Shown here: piece after piece, positions 10,034-17,352 of the stretch
Position numbering within the stretch: position 1 is the first letter of the stretch
How the letters are laid out: each line of letters begins with the position of its first letter
Origin: Asticcacaulis tiandongensis
GTDB lineage: Bacteria > Pseudomonadota > Alphaproteobacteria > Caulobacterales > Caulobacteraceae
Length of the DNA: 64,000 bases
Assembly (NCBI RefSeq): GCF_006475605.1
Contig: NZ_SSBC01000021.1
Coordinates: 62,001-126,000 of the forward strand
Direction: 5' to 3'
Notes under the pieces: model-generated
Seen by the model: the letters and a program-made list of their open reading frames with translations, nothing else
The model's database searches: none
Told to the model about the DNA's origin: nothing
Made by a program: the position numbers and the translations under genes

Positions 10034-10323
10034 TTATATAGTTCCTCTCCGTGAACCACCGCGCGTGCGGCGATTACCCCTAAAAGTGCTCAATTCCTTT
10101 AAAGATTACTCAGAGAGCAGGCGCAGAAACTGCCACCTGTATGATCCTGAAAAGATCGAAGTATCTGCCTGAAAGCCGCCGCAGTCCGCATAACGATGTG
10201 ATTACATCGCGCGAATTACATCAACTTCTCGAGCGGATAAAACGTCTTCCTGGTACACTCCCCTGCCCGGACCCTTTGTTTTTTAGCGAGTCTCACGGCA
10301 CATAATCTTTTGGATGGATCAGC

Positions 10324-10338
10324 ATTCATTGATTGAAT
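10324..10338. promoter_or_regulatory. Dyad ATTCA-N5-TGAAT with TTGAT core
   Basis: On the minus strand this reads ATTCAATCAATGAAT, an inverted repeat (ATTCA/TGAAT) around ATCAA. The first 11 bases are identical to the site at 2193, and the TCAATCAATG core matches the site at 6252. It lies about 290 bp upstream of the receptor start in the divergent promoter region. A regulator-binding role is inference. Confidence 0.4.
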
Positions 10339-10785
10339 ATGATAAGTCAAGCCACATTTTGATCACATTCGCCATATTGTACGATATATTCGCCACTTTC
10401 AGGCAGACGCGTAACCTAAAAAGCACAATTCCAAACAGGATCATCCCTGTACGTCCATATAGGCATCACACAAGCCATTGCTGATACGGCTTTTAAGAAT
10501 CGAGCCAATGCATTGATTATAAATAATTTTTTATCATGCTATTTGCAATTTAAATCGCGATCAGAAGCGCCCATCAACCACGCCTTCAGCAATGGCGATT
10601 TTTGCTCACATCCTGAGACAATACCTTAATACTCGGACATAAGATCGCCAACACAGAGCACACCTTAAGCCCAAACCTCAGCAGAATGCCTATATAAAAC
10701 AATTTGATTTGAGCAGTTAAATTCAATGGTCCTAAAATATCATTACCGAAAAGCCGCAAAGACACCTGCGGTTGCTACACGCCGC

Positions 10786-10817
10786 ATTTGATCATAATTA
10801 ATCTAAAATAATCAAAT
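10786..10817. promoter_or_regulatory. Inverted repeat ATTTGAT-N18-ATCAAAT upstream of the PL11 gene
   Basis: The perfect 7-bp arms ATTTGAT (10786-10792) and ATCAAAT (10811-10817) are separated by 18 A+T-rich bases. They end about 87 bp before the PL11 lyase start. The arms share the TTGAT/ATCAA word with the other candidate sites of this locus. It is a plausible operator or promoter element, with no direct evidence. Confidence 0.35.
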
Positions 10818-10904
10818 TTAACCGCTTTTGGCATGACAACCCCCTCTCTGGTATGATAAATGGTTTGATACCGTCAGAAAAAAGCAAAAATACGGGGAAA
10901 TATT

Positions 10905-12863
10905 ATGCCTATCCTGAAACATAGCTCACGTTTGCGCCTTAATGGCTGGCTTGTGGGTGCCGCCGCCTGCGCTCTTGCCTCTGCAACTTCCGCACAGACG
11001 GTGCCTGCCGTTGAGTTTCTCGATCGAGGGGCTGTTGCCGTGACGGCAGACAGTGGCGTTCTGGTTAGCTGGCGGGCTCTCGCTGACGACCCCAGTGGCC
11101 TTGGGTTCAACATTTACCGCAACGGTCAGAAACTGAATGCCGCGCCGGTCAAAACCTCAAGCAACTTCCTTGACGCTCAGGGCGTCGCCGGGGCCAGCTA
11201 CGAAGTCCGCGCGATTCGCAACGGTAAGGAAGACGCAGGTCATAAGGCGCTGAACATCAGCGACTACCTGAACATCCCCCTGAATAAACCGGCAGGCGGC
11301 ACGACTCCGGGCGGCGAAACTTACGAATATACAGCCAATGACGCCAGTGTCGGCGATCTGGATGGCGATGGCCGTTACGAGATCATCCTGAAGTGGGACC
11401 CCACCAACGCCAAGGATAATGCTTTTGGCGGCTATACCGGCCCGACCCTGCTTGATGCCTATACGCTTGAAGGCAAGCAGTTGTGGCGCATTAATCTCGG
11501 CACCAATATCCGTTCCGGCGCGCACTACACGCAATTTATGGTCGCTGACTTTGACGGCGACGGCAAAGCGGAAATCGCCGTAAAGACGGCTGACGGTACG
11601 ATTGACGGTCAGGGCAAGGTGATTGGCGACCCTAATGCCAACTGGGTGTCCCCCGCAGGTGAGATCGAGCAGAACGACCGCACGGGTTCGCGCCGTACCG
11701 ATGATGGCAAGCTGATGGCCCAGCTTGAGGGGCGCATCGTTACCGGCCCTGAATATTTAAGCGTCTTCGATGGCCTGACCGGCGCCGTTATTGATACGGT
11801 TGACTATATACCCCAGCGTCACCCGGATACCCACAGCCCGACGGTTGACCAGATGAAAGAGCTCTGGGGCGATGGTTATGCCAACCGTTCCGACCGTTAT
11901 CTGGCGGGTGTCGCGCGCCTCGATGGCGAACACCCGAGCTTTGTTTTTGCGCGCGGCTATTATGCCCGTTCGGTGATAGCCGCTTTTGATCTGAAAGACG
12001 GCAAGATCGTTCATCGCTGGACGTTTGATTCGCGCGCCGCCCCTGCGGGCTATGCCGGTCAGGGCAATCACCAGTTAAGCGTCGCCGATGTCGATAATGA
12101 CGGGCGCGATGAGATTATCTACGGTTCGATGGCGATTGATGACAACGGCCAGCCCTTGTGGACGGCGCGTCTGGGTCATGGCGACGCCATGCACGTTGGT
12201 GATCTCGATCCGACCCGTCCAGGCCTTGAGCGTTTCGGCGTGCATGAGAGTATGCGCGACAGCGGCAACCGTGGCGCGGTCATGCTGGATGCGGGTACCG
12301 GTGAAATCCTGTGGTCCACAGCCGCAGATAAGGATACCGGTCGTGGCGTCGCCGCCGATATCGATCCGCGCTATGTCGGTGCCGAGGCCTGGGCGTCCAA
12401 TTCCGGCAAGCTTTATAATGCCCGTGGCCGCGTCATTTCTGACAGCCGCCCACGCCAGATGAACTTTGCCATTTGGTGGGACGGTGACCTGCTGCGCGAA
12501 ATCCTTGACGGCAACAAGATTTACAAGTGGGACTGGCAGGCAGGCGAAAGCCGCGTCATTCTGGATGCCAAGGGCGCGTCCTCCAACAATGGCAGCAAGG
12601 CCAATCCGACCCTTCAGGCTGACCTGTTCGGTGACTGGCGCGAAGAGGTGATCCTGCGCGCCGACGACAGCAGTGCGCTGCGCGTCTATTCGACCAACAT
12701 CCCAACCCAATATCGCATTACGACGCTGATGCACGATCCTCAGTATCGCTCTGCGGTCGCCTGGCAGAACACGGCCTATAACCAACCGCCGCATCCGTCT
12801 TTCTATTTAGGTGAAGGCATGTCGCCTCCACCTGAACCGCGGGTCAGAATCGTCAAACCCTGA
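10905..12863 (+). CDS. Rhamnogalacturonan endolyase, PL11 family
   Basis: Secreted polysaccharide lyase of 652 residues that should cleave the rhamnogalacturonan-I backbone by beta-elimination. A Sec signal peptide (WLVGAAACALASATSAQ) is followed by an Ig-like N-terminal region (LVSWRALADDPSGLGFNIYRNG) and an eight-bladed beta-propeller. The propeller shows the PL11/YesW hallmark calcium loops GDLDGDGRYE, ADFDGDGKAE and ADVDNDGRDE, and the segment GNHQLSVADVDNDG. The end LRVYSTNIPTQYRITTLMHDPQYR is characteristic of the family. The length fits a single-domain PL11 enzyme. It is divergent from the TonB receptor that probably imports its products, and is followed by a strong terminator, so it is likely monocistronic. 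Confidence 0.95.
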   Translation: MPILKHSSRLRLNGWLVGAAACALASATSAQTVPAVEFLDRGAVAVTADSGVLVSWRALADDPSGLGFNIYRNGQKLNAAPVKTSSNFLDAQGVAGASYEVRAIRNGKEDAGHKALNISDYLNIPLNKPAGGTTPGGETYEYTANDASVGDLDGDGRYEIILKWDPTNAKDNAFGGYTGPTLLDAYTLEGKQLWRINLGTNIRSGAHYTQFMVADFDGDGKAEIAVKTADGTIDGQGKVIGDPNANWVSPAGEIEQNDRTGSRRTDDGKLMAQLEGRIVTGPEYLSVFDGLTGAVIDTVDYIPQRHPDTHSPTVDQMKELWGDGYANRSDRYLAGVARLDGEHPSFVFARGYYARSVIAAFDLKDGKIVHRWTFDSRAAPAGYAGQGNHQLSVADVDNDGRDEIIYGSMAIDDNGQPLWTARLGHGDAMHVGDLDPTRPGLERFGVHESMRDSGNRGAVMLDAGTGEILWSTAADKDTGRGVAADIDPRYVGAEAWASNSGKLYNARGRVISDSRPRQMNFAIWWDGDLLREILDGNKIYKWDWQAGESRVILDAKGASSNNGSKANPTLQADLFGDWREEVILRADDSSALRVYSTNIPTQYRITTLMHDPQYRSAVAWQNTAYNQPPHPSFYLGEGMSPPPEPRVRIVKP

Positions 12864-13219
12864 CGCCTGATCCGGCTTCCTCCCGAAAACTGATTACCCC
12901 TGCGCCGTTTTGGTCGCAGGGGCTTTTTTTTATTCCGTTACAATTCCCCCTTACAATCCCCAGACGAAAACCTTGACAAGTGGCGCATCGGGACTAACCT
13001 ATAGATCATGAGCATCCGAGCCACATTACAGATCATTCTGGCCCTGAAGGGGTTTCCCGTCAAAGGAACCTAACCCGAAGTCAGGTACGCGCCCCTGCAC
13101 TTCGGTGACCGGCTTTAAAAAGCCCTTGCTCATCACCTGAACGGCGCACCCACCCTTCATTTTTTCATACGTTAGCGCCGCATCTGTCCGGCGTTCGCCT
13201 GTTCCTCACGTGAATCCCC
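12864..13219. other. Intergenic region with terminator, no gene seen
   Basis: The 356 bp between the PL11 gene and rnk begin with the PL11 terminator. The rest must hold the rnk promoter. A short GGCTTT-AA-AAAGCC hairpin lies at 13111-13124. A 21-codon open frame from 13008 lacks support. I see no RNA gene. Confidence 0.5.
12897..12931 (+). terminator. Rho-independent terminator after the PL11 gene
   Basis: A perfect 8-bp stem pairs CCCCTGCG (12897-12904) with CGCAGGGG (12915-12922), with a 10-base loop and then CTTTTTTTT. It lies 34 bp after the PL11 stop codon. Confidence 0.92.
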
Positions 13220-13627
13220 ATGACCACCAGAACCAAATCCGCAAAACTGCCACGCATCATTATCGGTGACGAAGATTTCAAGGCGCTGCGCCTGCTGGCT
13301 GACAATGTCGGCGGGCATCTGGCGGACGCGGCCGAACAACTGGTCAACGAACTGGAGCGCGCCAAACAGGTGGCACAGGCCAAGGTACCAGCCGGCACGG
13401 TTTCCATGGGCGATTACGTGTTCTTTGAGAATGCCGATAACACCAAGCGCCGCATTCAGCTGGTCTTCCCTGATCAGGCCGATATTGCCGAAGGGCGTAT
13501 TTCGGTACTGACGCCCGTTGGTGCCGCCCTGATCGGCCTGTCGGAAACCCAGTCGATCAGCTTCACGACGCCCAAGGGTGACACCCAGACCGTCACCGTT
13601 ATCAGGGTCGAAAAGCCTGAAGCCTGA
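13220..13627 (+). CDS. rnk: Nucleoside diphosphate kinase regulator Rnk (GreA/GreB-like)
   Basis: Small cytoplasmic protein of 135 residues of the Rnk family. An N-terminal coiled segment (IIIGDEDFKALRLLADN...LVNELERAKQV) is followed by a GreA/GreB C-terminal FKBP-like domain (VSMGDYVFFENADNTKRRIQLVFPDQADI...ISVLTPVGAALIGLSETQSI, given here in parts). Rnk binds RNA polymerase near the secondary channel without cleavage-factor activity, and was named for its effect on nucleoside diphosphate kinase levels in Pseudomonas. It is flanked by terminators on both sides, so it is a single-gene unit inserted in the pectin locus with no evident functional link. Confidence 0.9.
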   Translation: MTTRTKSAKLPRIIIGDEDFKALRLLADNVGGHLADAAEQLVNELERAKQVAQAKVPAGTVSMGDYVFFENADNTKRRIQLVFPDQADIAEGRISVLTPVGAALIGLSETQSISFTTPKGDTQTVTVIRVEKPEA

Positions 13628-13650
13628 AATACGGTGCCTGAAAAACAAAA

Positions 13651-13678
13651 ACGCCCGATGAACTGACCATCGGGCGTT
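13651..13678. terminator. Bidirectional terminator between rnk and oligogalacturonate-lyase gene
   Basis: A perfect 10-bp stem pairs ACGCCCGATG (13651-13660) with CATCGGGCGT (13669-13678). It is flanked by A-rich sequence on the left and TTTTCTTTT on the right, so it can serve both convergent genes. Confidence 0.9.
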
Positions 13679-13683
13679 TTCTT

Positions 13684-15030
13684 TTAGGCTTTGGTGACTT
13701 CAACGGCATAGACGTGGATCGGGCCGTGCATGTTCGACCGGAACACCAGCCACTTGCCGTCCGGTGTAAACTGAACGTTCGGCTCAACGCGGTAATCATG
13801 CGCCTTCATATTGACCAGCTTTTGCGCCCTCAGGACACCCGGACGCACCAGTTCGGCGGCGTTAGGGGCAGATACCCCAAGGTCCTCGATGATTTCCGGC
13901 TGATAAAGGTAAAGCCACTTACCATCCTTGGCGCGCGCGACCATATCTTCGTCGCCCCCGTCACCGGCAAAGATAGAACCATCGCGTGAAATCTGGAAGT
14001 GTACCGACCATTCATCGCGCTCCATGTGATACCAGATGCGCTTGTGCGTCTTAAGGTCATAGGAGGCGAGCCAGAAATCTTCGCCACGTGGCGTTTGCAG
14101 ATCATAGAGTATTTGCTGGCCATCGAATGAGAAGAACTCATGCCCGGCGATCTCCATATTCATCATGCGCTTGTGGACATTTTCCTTACCCGTGCCGTCG
14201 GTGCGGATCGTCCACACGCGATCAACCCCGTGCCAGGGGCCTTCATGGCAATACATGATGCGGTGCGGGTCAACCGGACAGAACTGAACGTGATTGAGCC
14301 AGTCGGTTGAGGCCGTGACCACCTTGCGTTCACCGGTCTCGATATTGAGCGTGAAGATTTCCATCGGAATCTGCGCCGCCAGACGCTCGGCCAGACGCAC
14401 CTCCTTGGCCGCCTGAAAGCTTAGGGGCTTGCCGTCAGGGCCTATGGCATTATAGCCGCCATCGGTATTGGCAATCTTTGGCCCCGGCTGAAGCTGATAT
14501 TCACGTTCGGCCCATTGCCCGACCAGAAGCGTATCGTCGGCATTGATTGAGGTAATGTACCCCTTAACGTTTTTGGCAATGGTGCGGATCTTGCCCGTAT
14601 CCATATTGATGGCGACATATTCCATGCCGCCAGCGCCCTTGTCATCGGCGGTACGGGCAACGGAGCCGGTTTTACGCGCATAACAGATGTTCTTGGTGCG
14701 CGAGACCATGATCGAGGTGTAGCCCTGCGGGGCCAGCGGGCTGATGCGGCGGGTTGCCCATTCAATCTTTTTTATGCCGGTCGGGGTATCGAACACCATC
14801 CATTTGCCATCGGCGGTGAAGGCACTGTCGTGGAAATAAAGCGAACGGGAATTATCTTCTTCCGACAGGCGGATAATGCGGTGTCCCGTATCGGCGTCGA
14901 CCCATTCACGGGGGATAGGGCCTGAGGCGGTTGAACCTGCTGCCGTCTGGCTCGTTGTCTGGGCCATCGCGCCCGCCGGTACAGCCAAAGCCGCCGCCGT
15001 AGCCCCCAGCAAAAATTCACGTTTATTCAT
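13684..15030 (-). CDS. Oligogalacturonate-lyase-like (PL22-type) beta-propeller protein, exported
   Basis: Protein of 448 residues resembling oligogalacturonate lyase, which breaks short unsaturated galacturonides. Typical features are HRIIRLSEEDNSRSLYFHD, HVQFCPVDPHRIMYCHEGPW, GHEFFSFDGQQILYD and a propeller with repeated DG(K/R)W blades, ending NVQFTPDGKWLVFRSNM. I start it at 15030 (MNKREFLLGATAAALAVPAGAMA), where AGGAAG lies 7 bp upstream; the open frame reaches further but without a ribosome site. That start gives a clear export signal, whereas classical Ogl is cytoplasmic. It is the last gene of the rhaEW-rhaI-yesU-like unit. It may act on rhamnogalacturonan fragments instead of homogalacturonan; the exact substrate is open. 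Confidence 0.82.
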   Translation of the reverse strand: MNKREFLLGATAAALAVPAGAMAQTTSQTAAGSTASGPIPREWVDADTGHRIIRLSEEDNSRSLYFHDSAFTADGKWMVFDTPTGIKKIEWATRRISPLAPQGYTSIMVSRTKNICYARKTGSVARTADDKGAGGMEYVAINMDTGKIRTIAKNVKGYITSINADDTLLVGQWAEREYQLQPGPKIANTDGGYNAIGPDGKPLSFQAAKEVRLAERLAAQIPMEIFTLNIETGERKVVTASTDWLNHVQFCPVDPHRIMYCHEGPWHGVDRVWTIRTDGTGKENVHKRMMNMEIAGHEFFSFDGQQILYDLQTPRGEDFWLASYDLKTHKRIWYHMERDEWSVHFQISRDGSIFAGDGGDEDMVARAKDGKWLYLYQPEIIEDLGVSAPNAAELVRPGVLRAQKLVNMKAHDYRVEPNVQFTPDGKWLVFRSNMHGPIHVYAVEVTKA

Positions 15031-15095
15031 TGTGCGCTTCCTGTGATTATGGTGCGGGCGAACCATAGCTGATCCGGCCCGACACTCAATCATCA

Positions 15096-15878
15096 TCACG
15101 CAGATTTGCGCAAAATCCGTCGCACTTCGAGGTCACTATATTCCGCAACCAACGGGGCCATCTGGCGGAACCCGATACTGCCTTCGGTGGGCCAGCGTCG
15201 CGCCGCATCACCGACCCAGTTGACGACCGGCAGGTCATTGATCAGGAAGTTGACCTCATTGCCCAGTTTACGCAGCTTGATGCGATAGGGCGGGGTCGCG
15301 TCCTCAACATCGGGCAAAGGATCAGGCCCCTGCGCCAGAAGCTCAAAGCCCGGTGCGGAACGTAAGTTAGACAGGTGGAAGGCCCGCTCTTCGGGCCAGC
15401 GGCGGCGGAAATAGGCAATCTGAAGCGCACGCACATCGCTTTGGGTATATTGATCATAGATACCGGCCCGCGGCTTAAGCGCCGGTGACAATATATGCTC
15501 ACCATTGACCCCGCCTGCGGCAAAGAACAGGATACACAAGCCCGGTTCTGCGATGGGATAAAAATTCCAGCTTATTTCGACATTGTCCGGAAAGACCTCA
15601 GCGCACCAGAATACGAAATTCGACGCCTGTCCTTCGGCGGCATCACGCAAAGCGCTCAGACGCATACGGCCATTGGGGAAATCAACCGACGCATCGCCTT
15701 CCATTTTGAAATTCGCCACATCCGCCGCACTCCTGAGCGGGTTGGCATAGACCAGTTCCCCCACCTCAGTCAGGGCAACGGCCCCCGCGGTTGCACAGGC
15801 ACTCAAAGCCCCGGCCACAGGCACAGCACCGGCTAGACCGGCCCCAAGAAGATGTCGGCGGTTCACAGTCATACACAT
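15096..15878 (-). CDS. YesU-like (DUF1961) protein, probable lipoprotein
   Basis: Protein of 260 residues resembling DUF1961/YesU, a concanavalin-like fold found in rhamnogalacturonan clusters. Supporting segments are FVFWCAEVFPDNVEISWNF, AGIYDQYTQSDVRALQIAYF and GSIGFRQMAPLVAEYSDLEVR. The N-terminus has NRRHLLG and a hydrophobic stretch ending LSAC, which suggests an exported lipoprotein anchored at Cys. Function is not established; carbohydrate binding or hydrolysis of rhamnogalacturonan fragments is inferred from fold and neighbours. It lies 54 bp after rhaI and 65 bp before the PL22-like gene on the same strand, so it is probably part of one operon. Confidence 0.8.
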   Translation of the reverse strand: MCMTVNRRHLLGAGLAGAVPVAGALSACATAGAVALTEVGELVYANPLRSAADVANFKMEGDASVDFPNGRMRLSALRDAAEGQASNFVFWCAEVFPDNVEISWNFYPIAEPGLCILFFAAGGVNGEHILSPALKPRAGIYDQYTQSDVRALQIAYFRRRWPEERAFHLSNLRSAPGFELLAQGPDPLPDVEDATPPYRIKLRKLGNEVNFLINDLPVVNWVGDAARRWPTEGSIGFRQMAPLVAEYSDLEVRRILRKSA

Positions 15879-15932
15879 ACTCTCTTTCGTCAGTTTCGTA
15901 TCCGAGGCCTGAGCGTATCAGGGCCTGAAGCC

Positions 15933-17258
15933 TTATACGATGCCACCGCTCAAAATCGGTCGCGGCTTGCGCGTGCGGGATTTCTCGGCCCGATAGCCTG
16001 AGGCACGATAATTGGCGATAGGGTCAATGGCCCCGCCCTTGCGCAGACGGGCCATGGCCAGCGCCGGACGTACATCGGTTTCAAACGCCAGACGCAGACA
16101 ATTGTGCGCCATGATGACGTCGTTGTTTTCCTGATATTCGCGCAAGGCCTTGCGATCCACGATCAGCGCCTTGACATAGGCACCGGCAATGGCGCGCGCC
16201 GAATTGAGCAGGCTTTCGATCGGATCGGTGACGTTGTGCGACTGATCCATCATATAGGCCGGATTGAACGTCGTCTTGCGTTCAAGGGCGCGACGTTCGG
16301 CATAGACCAGTTCGTTGAATACCAGAAACAGCTGGAACGGATTGATAGAACCGGAATCCAGATCGTCATCACCATATTTGGAGTCATTGAAATGGAAGCC
16401 ACCCAGCTTACCAAACTGCGCCAGACGGGCGACGATCATCTCAATATTGGTGCCCTGCGCATGGTGGCCCAGATCGACCAGACATTGCGCCTTTGGCCCG
16501 AGTGTCTGGGCGCAGAGGATCGAGGTGCCCCAGTCCTGCACAACCGTCGAATAGAAGGCGGGTTCAAACATCTTGTGTTCGATCAGCAATCGCCAGCTAT
16601 CGGGCACCGCATCGTATACAACCCGCAAGCTATCGAGATAGCGTTCCAGTGTGTCGGTAAATTCGACCTGACCGGGGAAATTCGACCCGTCGCCAATCCA
16701 CACCGTCAGGGCTTCGGAACCCAGCACCTTGCCGATTTCGATACATTCGAGATTATGCTCGATAGCCTGCTGACGCGTAGCGGGGTTGGCGTGGCTTAAG
16801 GAGCCGAACTTATAGGACTGTTTCTGGTCAGCCTGATCCTGAAACGTATTGGAATTGATGGCGTCAAAGCCCATGCCCAGTTCTTCGGCATATTGGCGCA
16901 ACGCCAGATAATCATCGCTGCGATCCCACGGAAAATGCAACGACACACGCGGCGTCAGGCCCGCCAGCTGATTGACAACCGAACAGTCCTCAATCTTCTC
17001 AAAGACATTATTAGGCTCACCAGGCAGCGGAAAACGCGCAAAGCGCGTACCGCCTGATACCATACCCCAGCTCGGCAGACCGACCTCAAGCGTCAGAAGT
17101 TTTTCGACCACATCCTCAATATCGATGCTCGAACGGGCCAGACGCGCCCCCAGAGCGGCATAGTCTTCGAGGTGGGCAGCCATAAGACGCTGGTTGTCAC
17201 GATCAATGGCGTCCTGAGATACCGCAAAAAGCGTCTGATCGTGTGTCATATATCCCAT
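15933..17258 (-). CDS. rhaI: L-rhamnose isomerase (RhaI type)
   Basis: Cytoplasmic isomerase of 441 residues converting L-rhamnose to L-rhamnulose. It belongs to the xylose-isomerase-like TIM-barrel group (Pseudomonas stutzeri type), not the E. coli RhaA type. Metal- and substrate-site segments are visible: LTVWIGDGSNFPGQ, LLIEHKMFEPAFY, LVDLGHHAQGTNIE and GFHFNDSKYGDDDLDSG. GGGAG lies 7 bp upstream of the ATG. It follows rhaEW by 94 bp on the same strand, and both should be driven from the divergent promoter region at 19453-19618. Confidence 0.95.
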   Translation of the reverse strand: MGYMTHDQTLFAVSQDAIDRDNQRLMAAHLEDYAALGARLARSSIDIEDVVEKLLTLEVGLPSWGMVSGGTRFARFPLPGEPNNVFEKIEDCSVVNQLAGLTPRVSLHFPWDRSDDYLALRQYAEELGMGFDAINSNTFQDQADQKQSYKFGSLSHANPATRQQAIEHNLECIEIGKVLGSEALTVWIGDGSNFPGQVEFTDTLERYLDSLRVVYDAVPDSWRLLIEHKMFEPAFYSTVVQDWGTSILCAQTLGPKAQCLVDLGHHAQGTNIEMIVARLAQFGKLGGFHFNDSKYGDDDLDSGSINPFQLFLVFNELVYAERRALERKTTFNPAYMMDQSHNVTDPIESLLNSARAIAGAYVKALIVDRKALREYQENNDVIMAHNCLRLAFETDVRPALAMARLRKGGAIDPIANYRASGYRAEKSRTRKPRPILSGGIV

Positions 17259-17352
17259 GGATCACTCCCGCGCGGCACCTGTTATTTTTATCTGATAACA
17301 AACTGCGCCGGAACAGACAAATAGTCAAATTACCTAAGCGGGAAGACACCGG

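Larger units (their letters stand above)
10034..10904. other. Long A+T-rich divergent intergenic region
   Basis: The 871 bp between the divergent receptor and PL11 lyase genes carries no convincing open frame. It is much more A+T-rich than its flanks. It contains the 10324-10338 dyad, an inverted repeat at 10786-10817 and several TTGAT/ATCAA words (for example near 10710-10730). It must hold both divergent promoters. The length leaves room for a small RNA or long leaders, but I can point to no specific RNA structure. Confidence 0.6.

Noticed and set aside
12973-13005. TTGACA ... TATAGA as rnk promoter
   Set aside because: The spacing is 21 bp, too long for a standard promoter, and the sequence also fits no clear Caulobacter consensus.
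13008-13073. 21-codon open frame before rnk
   Set aside because: Too short, no ribosome site of note, and no support from context.
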